Of a DNA stretch of 64,000 nucleotides, positions 9,303 through 18,632 are shown one piece after another. The stretch covers positions 1,496,501-1,560,500 of the forward strand of contig NZ_CP038865.1 in assembly GCF_004792515.1 (NCBI RefSeq), given 5' to 3'. The stretch's first letter is position 1, and each line of letters starts with the position of its first letter. A program made the position numbers and the translations under genes. The DNA is from Vagococcus xieshaowenii. GTDB lineage: Bacteria; Bacillota; Bacilli; Lactobacillales; Vagococcaceae. A model generated the notes under the pieces. The model saw only the letters and a program-made list of their open reading frames with translations. It ran no database searches and was not told where the DNA came from.

Positions 9303-11210
9303 ATGTGCGGTATTGTGGGGTTTATTAGCCAACAAGCAACTTATGATCAACAAGCAGTTTTAACTGAAATGAAAAATAAAATTATCCATCGTGGACCTAA
9401 TAGCGAAGGAGAATATATTGATGAACAAGCTGCCTTAGGTTTCAGACGATTAAGTATTATTGACTTAGAAGGTGGTACACAACCTATCTACAACGAAACA
9501 CAAACAAAAGTCATCACATTCAACGGAGAAATTTATAACTACCAAGTATTACGTGAACAGTTAATTGAAGCTGGACACGTCTTTACAACATCAGCAGATA
9601 CGGAAGTTATTCTACATGGTTATGAAGAATGGGGAACAAAAATAGTTAAAAAATTACGTGGTATGTTTGCCTTTGTTATTTGGGACAAAGAAACCGGCGA
9701 ATTATTTGGTGCAAGAGATCATTTTGGAATTAAACCTTTCTACTATTACCACGAAGATAACACATTTATCTATGGATCAGAAATTAAAAGTTTCTTACCA
9801 CATCCTTCATTTAAAAAAGAATTAAACAAACGTGCCTTACGTTCTTATTTAACATTCCAATATCCTGCATTAAATGACGAAACTTTCTTCAAAAATGTTT
9901 ATCGTCTACCAGAAGGTCACTTTTTCTTATTATACAATAATGAATTGACGATTAAAAAATACTGGGATGCTGATTTTACAAAGAAAGAGAAAAAATCTCG
10001 TCAAGAATGGATTGAAACTATCGATGAAGCAGTGAACGAATCGATTCAAACACATACCGTTAGTGATGTTGAAGTAGCATCATTCTTGTCTAGTGGGGTT
10101 GACTCAAGTTATGTTGCTTCAGTTTTACGACCAAGTATGACCTATTCAATCGGTTTTGATGATAAAACTTATAACGAAGCAACCGAAGCACGTCGCTTAA
10201 CAGATGCGTTAGGTTTAAACAATACTGCGGCGGTGATTGATGGTGATATGGCGTTTAAATATTTCCCAGCCATTCAATATCATTTAGATGAACCTGATTC
10301 AAATCCTTCATGTGTGCCGCTTTATTTCTTATCACACTTAGCTTCTAAGAAACATCGTGTGGTTTTATCTGGTGAAGGTGCGGATGAATTATTTGCAGGC
10401 TACCAAGCGTATGGTTTCTTAACAAAATCAAAAGCCATCCGTGTTGCAACACAAGTGCTAAAAAAATTACCAAGAAACGCTCGCTACTCATTATCTAACG
10501 CTTTAGAAAAAGCGGGTAACTTCCCTGGTAAAGCTCATGTGGTAACCTCTCTTGGAGATTCAAGCAAACATTTTATTGGCCAAGCAAAGATTTTTGATGA
10601 AAGTGAAGTCAGCGAGTATCTGCAAGAGGAATACTTAGACGGTCCTTCAGTTAGTGATATCATGGCCGTTCATTTCAATTCAGCTAAACCAATTAAAAGT
10701 GAAATTAACAAAATGCAATATGTTGACTTACATCAATTCATGGCAAAAGATATTCTGCTAAAAGCTGACAAAATGTCCATGGCACATTCATTAGAATTAC
10801 GTGTACCATTATTAGATAGAAAATTATTAGAAGTAGCCGAAGTTATTCCAGATAAATATCTAATTAATCAACACAATAGTAAAGAAGTCTTCCGCGAAGC
10901 AGCGAACAAGCATATCCCAACTGATTGGGGTAATCGTGAAAAATTAGGCTTCCCAGTTCCTATTAAACAATGGTTACGCGAAGAAAATATTTACCACGAA
11001 TTAAAAGAATTATTTACTTCAGATGTCGCGGCTGAGTTTTTCAACACAGCATCTATCGTAAAATTATTAGATGATCACTACACAAATAAAGCGGATGTCC
11101 AACGTAAAATTTGGACAATCTACACATTCTTAGTTTGGTATAATGTTTATTTCGTTAACAAAGAAATGCCTTATACCGATACATCAACGCTAGACATTAA
11201 TGAATATTAA
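9303..11210 (+). CDS. asnB: Asparagine synthase (glutamine-hydrolysing)
   Basis: A 635-residue class II glutamine amidotransferase. Cys2 of MCGIVGF is the N-terminal nucleophile, and RLSIIDLEGGTQPIYNE and NGEIYNY belong to the glutaminase domain (about 1-200). The synthetase domain carries the ATP PP-loop SSGVDSS (about residues 264-270) and SGEGADELFAGY (about 359-370). The enzyme makes Asn from Asp, glutamine and ATP via an aspartyl-AMP intermediate. A strong AAAGGAGGAAG ribosome site precedes the start, and a terminator follows directly. The length fits the B. subtilis AsnB group. Confidence 0.94.
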   Translation: MCGIVGFISQQATYDQQAVLTEMKNKIIHRGPNSEGEYIDEQAALGFRRLSIIDLEGGTQPIYNETQTKVITFNGEIYNYQVLREQLIEAGHVFTTSADTEVILHGYEEWGTKIVKKLRGMFAFVIWDKETGELFGARDHFGIKPFYYYHEDNTFIYGSEIKSFLPHPSFKKELNKRALRSYLTFQYPALNDETFFKNVYRLPEGHFFLLYNNELTIKKYWDADFTKKEKKSRQEWIETIDEAVNESIQTHTVSDVEVASFLSSGVDSSYVASVLRPSMTYSIGFDDKTYNEATEARRLTDALGLNNTAAVIDGDMAFKYFPAIQYHLDEPDSNPSCVPLYFLSHLASKKHRVVLSGEGADELFAGYQAYGFLTKSKAIRVATQVLKKLPRNARYSLSNALEKAGNFPGKAHVVTSLGDSSKHFIGQAKIFDESEVSEYLQEEYLDGPSVSDIMAVHFNSAKPIKSEINKMQYVDLHQFMAKDILLKADKMSMAHSLELRVPLLDRKLLEVAEVIPDKYLINQHNSKEVFREAANKHIPTDWGNREKLGFPVPIKQWLREENIYHELKELFTSDVAAEFFNTASIVKLLDDHYTNKADVQRKIWTIYTFLVWYNVYFVNKEMPYTDTSTLDINEY

Positions 11211-11213
11211 TCT

Positions 11214-11255
11214 AACAGGTTTAAGTGCTTTTATAGCATTTGAACCTGTTTTTCC
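11214..11255 (+). terminator. Terminator of asnB
   Basis: AACAGGTTTAAGTGC pairs with GCATTTGAACCTGTT (one mismatch) around a short TTTTATA loop and is followed by TTTTT. It lies 4 bases after the asnB stop. Confidence 0.85.
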
Positions 11256-11303
11256 TTCATAACGACGCTTGCCACTGGTGAAGATAGTCTTGCTTATGCG
11301 ATA

Positions 11304-11338
11304 AAAAAGAACTTTCCAAAATGGAAAGTTCTTTTTTT
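11304..11338. terminator. Bidirectional terminator between asnB and the P-type ATPase
   Basis: A long stem AAAAGAACTTTCCA/TGGAAAGTTCTTTT with a 3-base loop has A-runs on the left and T-runs on the right. It can end transcripts in both directions, mainly the minus-strand ATPase gene whose stop is 5 bases away. Confidence 0.85.
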
Positions 11339-11342
11339 ATCA

Positions 11343-14021
11343 TTATTTCTCTACAACTGCATATGTATCAGCTTGTTTACTTTCTTTTCTGTTCAAGACA
11401 AATTTTGTTGTCTCCATCAATAACACTGCTAATAGCGCTAATCCTAAACTCATACCAACTTCTACGACCCCAAAGCTTGCTGGAATAGCAAAAATTGGTC
11501 GCATAATAGGTAATAACGTTACGAAATAAAGTAAACTACAAATCACGACAGCCCATACAACAACTTTATTTTTAAAGAATCCGGCTTGAATACTTGTTTC
11601 TGTATTACTACGTGCGGCAAACGTTTGTAAGGTACGTGCCCAAATCAATGTTGAAAAGGCCATTGCAACCCCTAGTTGAGTCGATGTTTGCATGCCGATA
11701 AATTGCGCAACGATAACCACTAAAGCAATTAATCCCCCACGGTAAGCAACCGATACAAATGTGTCACCTGAGAAAATCCCTTCATTAGGATTACGAGGGG
11801 CACGCTTCATAATAGTTGGTTCAGCTTTTTCCATTCCTAGCGCAATCGCTGGTAATGAGTCATTCACTAAGTTAATAAACAATAGTTGTAATGCCGTAAA
11901 CGGACTATCCCAACCAACAATTAAAGCAAAAATAATAGCTAAGATTGCCCCTAAGTTACCAGCAAATAAGTAAGCAATAGCTTTCTTAATGTTATCAAAC
12001 ACATTACGTCCTACTGAAACTGCACTAATAATAGAAGCGAAGTTGTCATCTGTTAAAACCATTGCGGCAGCATCTTTTGCCACATCTGTTCCGGTTCCCA
12101 TAGCAATGCCAATATCTGCTTGTTTTAAAGCAGGCGCATCATTCACGCCATCTCCAGTCATCGCTGAAACGTGACCTTTCTCTTGCCAAGCACGGACAAT
12201 TCTAATTTTATTTTCAGGTGATACACGCGCATAGACGCTAATTTTTTCTAAATAATTAGCTAATTCTTCATTAGTTAATAAATCTAATTCCGTCCCGGTT
12301 AACGCCATATCCCCTTCATTAAAAATGCCAATATCTTTTGCGATAGCCACAGCTGTTGTCTTATGATCACCTGTAATCATGACTGTTTTGATACCTGCTT
12401 GTTTTGCTTCTCTAATAGCATCGTATACTTCTTCTCTTGGTGGATCAATCATAGCCAATAACCCTACGAAGATTAAATCAGATTCATCATCTAATGTAAT
12501 TCCCTCTTGACTATCTAGATCCTTGTAAGCGAACGCTAAGACACGTAGAGCACGTTTAGCAAATGATTCATTTTGTTTCTTAATCATCGCTAAACGTTCT
12601 TTCGTCATCGGTACAACCTCACCGTTTACTAATACATGAGATGAACGATTAAACATGACATCAGGAGCACCTTTTACCATCAACTGGTGTTGACCATTGA
12701 TTTCATGTAACGTTGACATTAACTTACGGTCAGAATCAAACGGTAACTCCCCGATTCTTGGATGAGCCACTTGTATTTCTTGAACGTTAGCATTTTTTAC
12801 TAACCCATTATCAATTAACGCAATCTCTGTTGGATCTCCTAATTTTTGACCTTCTACCGTTACTTTAGCATCATTAACCAGTAAGCTTATTTGCATTAAT
12901 TTGGCTTCATCTGTTGACCATTTTTCAGGACGATTTTCTAATTCGTCTTTTTGACCGTTTGCTAAGTAATAATCAACAACGGTCATTTTATTTTGTGTTA
13001 AAGTTCCCGTTTTATCAGTACAAATAACGCTAGCTGAACCTAATGTTTCGACAGCTGGTAATTGGCGAATAATGGCATTTTTCTTTGCCATTTTCTTTGT
13101 ACCAATAGATAAAACAATGGTCACAATAGATTGTAATGCTTCAGGAATTGCTGCTACGGCTACTGCTACTGCGAACATAAACGCATTCACAATATCTTGA
13201 ACTAAGTCTCCAGAACCATTTCCTAAGAAAATTCTAGCAATCTGTACTGCTAAAATAACTAAAGATAAACCTAAAATAGCCAAACTTAACTTGTGACTAA
13301 ATTTATCTAATCCACGTTGAAGAGGTGTTTTATGCTCATCAGTTGATTCCAACATATTAGCCACTTCACCAATTTCTGTTTCATTAGCAATGCCTGTCAC
13401 GACGAATTTTGCACGACCGTAAGTGACGATCGTCCCACTGAATACACTGTTTATTCTGTCACCAATTGGCACTTGTCTCGTGATGTCTACGACTGATTTT
13501 TCGGCAGGAACTGATTCACCTGTTAACATGCCTTCGTCTACTTTTAATGAGGCTGCTTCAATTAAACGGCCATCAGCGGGTACATAATCGCCGGCTTCTA
13601 ACAGAACAATATCACCTACTACAATTTCTTTAGCCGGAATAGTCACTTCTTGTCCATCACGAAGAACTTTTGCTTCAGGTGCCGATAAATTTTTCAACGC
13701 ATCTAACGAACCTTCTGCTTTTTTAGCTTGAACCACACTCACAATAGAGTTCAACATTAAAACTGAAAAAATAACTAACGCTTCAATATGCGCCCCCATG
13801 ACAACCTGTATCATGGTTACGACTAATAATACAATAACCATGGCATCTTTAAATGTATCGATAAATAGAGCTAGACTACTTTTCTTCTCTTTCCCCGCTA
13901 ATTCATTAAAACCAAATGATGCTTGTTTTTGCTCGACTACTTCTTGAGGTAAGCCATTAAGCTGACTTCCCGTCTCCTCCAAAACATCCTCTATAGCTTG
14001 TTGATAAAATACTTTCTTCAT
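11343..14021 (-). CDS. P-type cation ATPase (type II, calcium/manganese exporter)
   Basis: An 892-residue P2A-type ATPase. Order of features: N-terminal cation-ATPase domain; actuator motif MLTGESVPAEK; M4 VAAIPEALQS; phosphorylation site ICTDKTGTLTQNK; nucleotide-domain KGAPDVM; hinge MTGDGVNDAPALKQADIGIAMG; M6 NLVNDSLPAIALGMEK; and a final four-helix bundle. About ten membrane helices in all, in the cell membrane. Sequence alone would say calcium pump. The leader upstream is a manganese riboswitch that ends in an intrinsic terminator, so this pump is best read as a Mn2+ (or Mn2+/Ca2+) exporter switched on by excess manganese, as known for lactococcal YoaB and pneumococcal MgtA. Monocistronic. 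Confidence 0.9.
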   Translation of the reverse strand: MKKVFYQQAIEDVLEETGSQLNGLPQEVVEQKQASFGFNELAGKEKKSSLALFIDTFKDAMVIVLLVVTMIQVVMGAHIEALVIFSVLMLNSIVSVVQAKKAEGSLDALKNLSAPEAKVLRDGQEVTIPAKEIVVGDIVLLEAGDYVPADGRLIEAASLKVDEGMLTGESVPAEKSVVDITRQVPIGDRINSVFSGTIVTYGRAKFVVTGIANETEIGEVANMLESTDEHKTPLQRGLDKFSHKLSLAILGLSLVILAVQIARIFLGNGSGDLVQDIVNAFMFAVAVAVAAIPEALQSIVTIVLSIGTKKMAKKNAIIRQLPAVETLGSASVICTDKTGTLTQNKMTVVDYYLANGQKDELENRPEKWSTDEAKLMQISLLVNDAKVTVEGQKLGDPTEIALIDNGLVKNANVQEIQVAHPRIGELPFDSDRKLMSTLHEINGQHQLMVKGAPDVMFNRSSHVLVNGEVVPMTKERLAMIKKQNESFAKRALRVLAFAYKDLDSQEGITLDDESDLIFVGLLAMIDPPREEVYDAIREAKQAGIKTVMITGDHKTTAVAIAKDIGIFNEGDMALTGTELDLLTNEELANYLEKISVYARVSPENKIRIVRAWQEKGHVSAMTGDGVNDAPALKQADIGIAMGTGTDVAKDAAAMVLTDDNFASIISAVSVGRNVFDNIKKAIAYLFAGNLGAILAIIFALIVGWDSPFTALQLLFINLVNDSLPAIALGMEKAEPTIMKRAPRNPNEGIFSGDTFVSVAYRGGLIALVVIVAQFIGMQTSTQLGVAMAFSTLIWARTLQTFAARSNTETSIQAGFFKNKVVVWAVVICSLLYFVTLLPIMRPIFAIPASFGVVEVGMSLGLALLAVLLMETTKFVLNRKESKQADTYAVVEK

Positions 14022-14069
14022 ATATTTTTCCTTTCCTTCACATCCTTTAGGGTTTAGCTAATAGCAAAC

Positions 14070-14203
14070 AAAAAAAGTGAGACCTAAAACAAGCAAATGC
14101 TCGTTTTAGGTCTCACCATTTAATATGTTACCAGAAAATTTCTCTCGAAATTTACTTACTGTTGATAACATCGCATTGATATACTGGTTACTCCCCTAAA
14201 GGA
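14070..14203 (-). promoter_or_regulatory. yybP-ykoY manganese riboswitch with terminator
   Basis: Minus strand from 14202: CCTTTAGGGGAGTAACC, then CAATGCGATG, a small UUUCGAGAGAAA hairpin, and GGTGAGACCTAAAA. The GGGGAGUA and AUGCGAU loops and the closing GAGACC are the conserved parts of the yybP-ykoY aptamer. The 3' side of P1 (GAGACCTAAA) is also the 5' arm of a long terminator (14077-14116, then seven U), so Mn2+ binding should stabilise P1 and prevent termination, giving an ON switch for the ATPase. Confidence 0.85.
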
Positions 14204-14263
14204 CGTGTTCAATTAAGTTAACACTAGTGTAACTTATAATAAATAATTTTACAACTATAAAAT

Positions 14264-16063
14264 CTAGTCCATTTCTGTTTCAGTAAATTGACTGTTGTAT
14301 AATTCTTCATAGAATCCTTTTTGTTCAATCAATTCATCATGATTACCTTGTTCGATAATTTGACCATCTTTCATCACTAAAATCAAGTCAGCATCTTTAA
14401 TTGTTGATAATCTATGAGCGATTACAAAGGACGTACGGCCCTCCATCAATTTATCCATTGCTTGTTGAATTAAAATTTCAGTACGTGTATCAACTGAACT
14501 AGTTGCTTCATCCAAGATTAGCATTGGTGAATCTTTCAACATCGCACGTGCAATTGTGACTAATTGTTTTTGACCAGCTGATAATGACGTATTGTCATCC
14601 AGTACCGTATCATAGCCTTTTGATAATGTTTTAATAAAGTGTTCCACCCCAACAGCTTTACACACTTCTTGCATATGTTCTTCTGTTACGCCTTCTTCTG
14701 AGTAAATCAAATTCTCACGAATAGTCCCTTCAAACATCCATGTATCTTGTAACACCATACAAAATGCATCATGAATGGCTTTACGAGATAACGTTGACAC
14801 TGGGTGACCATCGATAGTAATTTCACCTTCATTCACTTCATAGAACTTCATTAACAAGTTAACTAACGTTGATTTACCAGCACCTGTTGGTCCTACAATC
14901 GCGATTTTTTGACCTGCATGAACGTTGGCTGAGAAGTCTTTAATAATCATCTTGTCTTCATCATATCCAAATGAAACATGATCAAAGGTTACATCACCTT
15001 TAACATTATCCAATTGTTGAATTAAGTGATCTTCATCTCTCATCTCTGTTTCTTCTAGTAAATTAAACACACGATAACTTGCCGCTCCTGTTGACTGTAA
15101 ACTCGTCATTGATTGGGCAATATTTGATAATGGTTGTGTAAACAAGCGAATATATAACATGAACGCTACGATTACCCCAATAGTAATTTTACCATCAATC
15201 ACTAATTTAGCTCCCATTACACAGACAGCAACGTAGCCAATATTACCAATGAATCCCATTAAAGGCATCATTAACCCTGATAAAAATTGAGCCATTTGAG
15301 CTGAGTTACGTAATTTGTCATTCACTCCAGTAAAAGCTTTAATAAATTCTGGTTGAGCGTTATAAGCTTTGATATTAGTATGTCCGTTGTAATTCTCTTC
15401 AATTTGACCATTTAATTCACCTAATAAATTTTGTTGTTTAGCAAAATACCCTTGTGATTTAGAAATAATCGTGATCATGAAAACAAATCCAACTAATGAC
15501 GCTAAGATACCAACCGTTGCCATTCTCCAATCAGTATAATACATCATCACAATAGCACCTAAAAACTGTGCAATTGCCGCAACTAACGAGCCGATCCCTT
15601 GGTTTAATGTTTGAGAAATAGTATCAACGTCATTGGTTACACGAGATAGTGTGTCACCGTAACTTGTTTGATCTAAATACTTCAAGGGTAAACGATTAAT
15701 TTTACCTGCGATATCACCACGCATCTTCTTAGAAACACGTTGCGTGATCGTTGTCATGATAAACCCTTGTAAATATGATAATACGACACTTGCCACATAA
15801 ATCATTAACAAGGTCATCGCAATATTTTTTACACTACCTAAGTCTATATCTGACATCATACCTTTAGTAATAATGTCCGTTAATTCACTTAATTTATTGG
15901 GCCCGATTAAGGTTAAAATCGCACCACCTACTGCTGCAATTAATGCCACTGCAATAGCTGGCATGTATTGTTTACAGTAATCAATTAGTTTTCCCCACGT
16001 ATCGGAGAAACTAGCGTCTATTTTTTCAGCGGGTCTGCCGCCACCATGCATTGGTCTAGCCAT
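14264..16063 (-). CDS. ABC exporter, ATPase/permease half (canonical catalytic site)
   Basis: A 599-residue fused half-transporter: cytoplasmic N-terminus, six membrane helices (about 35-320), then the nucleotide domain with Walker A GPTGAGKST, Q-loop VLQDTW, a variant signature LSAGQKQ, Walker B MLILDEATSSVD with the catalytic Glu, and H-loop VIAHRLST. It overlaps the upstream half-transporter gene by 8 bases, so the two subunits are translated together and should form one heterodimer. The family (EfrAB/EfrCD, BmrCD, LmrCD) exports drugs and antimicrobial compounds. A two-component system is divergently placed upstream of the pair and is the likely regulator. Confidence 0.9.
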   Translation of the reverse strand: MARPMHGGGRPAEKIDASFSDTWGKLIDYCKQYMPAIAVALIAAVGGAILTLIGPNKLSELTDIITKGMMSDIDLGSVKNIAMTLLMIYVASVVLSYLQGFIMTTITQRVSKKMRGDIAGKINRLPLKYLDQTSYGDTLSRVTNDVDTISQTLNQGIGSLVAAIAQFLGAIVMMYYTDWRMATVGILASLVGFVFMITIISKSQGYFAKQQNLLGELNGQIEENYNGHTNIKAYNAQPEFIKAFTGVNDKLRNSAQMAQFLSGLMMPLMGFIGNIGYVAVCVMGAKLVIDGKITIGVIVAFMLYIRLFTQPLSNIAQSMTSLQSTGAASYRVFNLLEETEMRDEDHLIQQLDNVKGDVTFDHVSFGYDEDKMIIKDFSANVHAGQKIAIVGPTGAGKSTLVNLLMKFYEVNEGEITIDGHPVSTLSRKAIHDAFCMVLQDTWMFEGTIRENLIYSEEGVTEEHMQEVCKAVGVEHFIKTLSKGYDTVLDDNTSLSAGQKQLVTIARAMLKDSPMLILDEATSSVDTRTEILIQQAMDKLMEGRTSFVIAHRLSTIKDADLILVMKDGQIIEQGNHDELIEQKGFYEELYNSQFTETEMD

Positions 16064-17813
16064 TAGTTAATTCCTCCTTCGATAATTGTGAGTAGGCTAT
16101 TTCTTGATATACAGAACAATTTTCCATCAAGTCATCATGTGTTCCCATACCAACGATTTTACCTTCATCTAATACAATGATTTTGTTAGCGTTACGAATA
16201 GTTCCAATACGTTGTGCCACGATAAATGTTGTTGCACCACGTCGTTGTGAATCTAACTCTGCTCTTAATTCTTTATCAGTTTTATAATCTAGCGCTGAGA
16301 AAGAATCATCAAAAATAAAGATTTCAGGGTTTTTATGAATCGCTCTAGCAATCGCTAAACGTTGTTTTTGTCCACCTGACAGGTTAGAACCACCTTGTTC
16401 AATCTTCGCGTTAATTCCGCCCTCCATATTTTCAGCAAATTCTAACCCTTTTGCTGTACGTAAAGCTTCTTCAACACTATTTGGTTCAGTTGACTGACTA
16501 TCACCAAACGCAACGTTTGATTCAATAGTTCCTGAGAAAATAGTTGCTTTTTGAGAAACATAACCGATTTTATTGTATAAATCTTCTAATTTATATTCTT
16601 TGATATTTTTTCCATTGATTAAAATTTCACCTGATGTCACATCATAAAAACGTGCCAATAAGTTAATCAATGTACTCTTACCTGAACCGGTTGAACCAAT
16701 AAAGGCCACTGTTTCACCTGGTGAAGCAGTAAAGGAAATATCTTCTAATACTTTTTCTTCAGCATCTGGGTATTGGAAGTCTACATGTTTAAATTCTACT
16801 TCGCCCATTTCCCAAGGTTGTTGTGTCAACGTACCGTCAATAATTTTAGTTTTTGTATCTAATACTTCATTGATACGACTAGCAGATACCATCGCTCTTG
16901 GTAACATAATAAAAATCATTACCAACATCATAAACGACATCACCACTTGCATGGCATAAGAAGAATACACAATCATATCTGAGAATAATTGCATTCTTTC
17001 TGGAATTTCTTTTGCAGCATCAATAATGTAGGCACCAATCCAATAAATGGATAAAGACAAACCACTCATGATCAAGGTCATTCCTGGCATCATTAAGGCC
17101 ATCATACGACCAACAAATAAGTTAGTCTTTGTAACATCTTCATTAGCAACTTCAAACTTATCTTCTTGGTACTTTTCAGCATTGTAAGCACGTACTACGC
17201 GTACTCCGGTTAACCCTTCACGCATAACACGGTTAAGATTATCCGTTAATGTTTGGATAATTTTGAATTTTGGTAAAGCAAATACGACAATGCTTCCTAC
17301 CAACATTAATAAAACAACAACAGCTACTGCCGTTGCAATCGACCATTCACTGTTTTTCCCAGCAATTTTAGTAATTGCCCAGATGGCCATAATTGGTGCT
17401 TTGATCATCACTTGCATCCCCATTGCAATAATCATTTGCACTTGACTTGTATCATTGGTTGTACGAGTAATTAAACTAGCAATTGAAAAATGTTGCATTT
17501 CTTCCATTGAGAAGGCATTAACCTTTTCAAATACTTCTTGACGAAGACGATGTGCCAAGTTTGTGGCTAATTTAGAAGCAAAATAACCAACAATGACTGC
17601 TGATAATAAACTACCTAACGCACAAAAAACCATGTACATTCCTGGTTCTTTAAGGTCTGACATTTTACTTCCTGGTGTTTGCATCACCATAGTAATTTCT
17701 GACATATAGTCAGGGAGCTTCAAATCTAACCAAACTTGTACGACAATAAATAATGTCGAGATCAAGGCAATTAAATATTCAGCGGGTTTAAATTTTTTTA
17801 ATACTTTAAACAT
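16056..17813 (-). CDS. ABC exporter, ATPase/permease half (degenerate catalytic site)
   Basis: A 585-residue half-transporter with six membrane helices (about 15-310) and a nucleotide domain. Walker A GSTGSGKST and signature LSGGQKQRL are canonical. The Walker B is IFIFDDSFSALD, with Asp in place of the catalytic Glu, and the H-loop is IVAQRIGT, with Gln in place of His. The partner has the opposite defect (LSAGQ signature). Together they give one working and one degenerate ATP site, the rule in heterodimeric exporters of the EfrAB/EfrCD/TM287-288 class. First gene of a two-gene operon. The 143-base gap to the divergent response regulator should hold both promoters. Substrate unknown. Confidence 0.9.
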   Translation of the reverse strand: MFKVLKKFKPAEYLIALISTLFIVVQVWLDLKLPDYMSEITMVMQTPGSKMSDLKEPGMYMVFCALGSLLSAVIVGYFASKLATNLAHRLRQEVFEKVNAFSMEEMQHFSIASLITRTTNDTSQVQMIIAMGMQVMIKAPIMAIWAITKIAGKNSEWSIATAVAVVVLLMLVGSIVVFALPKFKIIQTLTDNLNRVMREGLTGVRVVRAYNAEKYQEDKFEVANEDVTKTNLFVGRMMALMMPGMTLIMSGLSLSIYWIGAYIIDAAKEIPERMQLFSDMIVYSSYAMQVVMSFMMLVMIFIMLPRAMVSASRINEVLDTKTKIIDGTLTQQPWEMGEVEFKHVDFQYPDAEEKVLEDISFTASPGETVAFIGSTGSGKSTLINLLARFYDVTSGEILINGKNIKEYKLEDLYNKIGYVSQKATIFSGTIESNVAFGDSQSTEPNSVEEALRTAKGLEFAENMEGGINAKIEQGGSNLSGGQKQRLAIARAIHKNPEIFIFDDSFSALDYKTDKELRAELDSQRRGATTFIVAQRIGTIRNANKIIVLDEGKIVGMGTHDDLMENCSVYQEIAYSQLSKEELTNG

Positions 17814-17956
17814 GCGAGGCCTCCTTTTCTCTTTTCATAGCTTTTGCATATCCATTACTATACGCCTATAATATTAACTGAATGTAAACTTTATTAACAC
17901 TATCTAGTTCTTTTAAATTATTTTTATTAATATATGAATAAAGGGAGGAAAATTTA

Positions 17957-18632
17957 ATGAATAGTATCCTAATTGTTGAAGATGATACACAACTGAACAA
18001 ACTTTTCAGCACCGTTCTAACAAGACATAACTACCATGTATATTCGGCTTATAACGGGGAAGAGGCCTTAGAAATTATTGACAACCAACACATTGATTTA
18101 ATCATTTCAGATATTATGATGCCCAAAATTGATGGCTATGAATTGATTGAAAGTTTACGAGATGCAAAATATGAAACACCTGTATTAATGATTACCGCAA
18201 AAGACTCTTATCAAATGCTTGAAAAAGGCTTTGATATTGGAACCGATGACTATATGGTCAAGCCTATTAACGTTAACGAACTAGTGTTACGTGTGCGTGC
18301 TTTACTAAAACGAGCTAAAATAGCCGTTGAAAAAAAAAATAGAATTAGAAAACACCACGCTTGATTATGATTCTCTTACCGTTTTTTTTGACGATCAAGC
18401 GGTCGTATTACCTCAAAAAGAATTTCAAATTCTTTACAAATTAGCCTCATATCCAAACAAAATATTTACCCGTCAGCAATTGATGGATGAGTTTTGGGGA
18501 TTAGAAAGTCATACAGACGAACGTACCATCGATGTTCATGTCAACCGGATTCGTGAACGATTAAAAGAGGTAATGGATTTTCAATTAGTGACCGTTAGAG
18601 GACTCGGTTATAAGGTGGTGAAACAATCATGA
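17957..18632 (+). pseudogene. OmpR-family response regulator, frameshifted in a 10-A run
   Basis: The first segment (17957-18364) encodes a complete receiver domain, MNSILIVEDD onward, with phospho-acceptor Asp52 in SDIMMP and the conserved Lys in MVKPI. It ends soon after the run of ten A at 18330-18339. The second segment, in another frame, continues with IELENTTLDYDSL and a full winged-helix domain (FTRQQLMDEFWG ... VNRIRERL ... TVRGLGYKV) to 18632. With nine A the two would join into one normal regulator of about 224 residues. Either a homopolymer sequencing error, a real disrupted gene, or slippage-controlled expression. The stop codon overlaps the kinase start by 4 bases, and the ribosome site AGGGAGG is intact. 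Confidence 0.85.
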
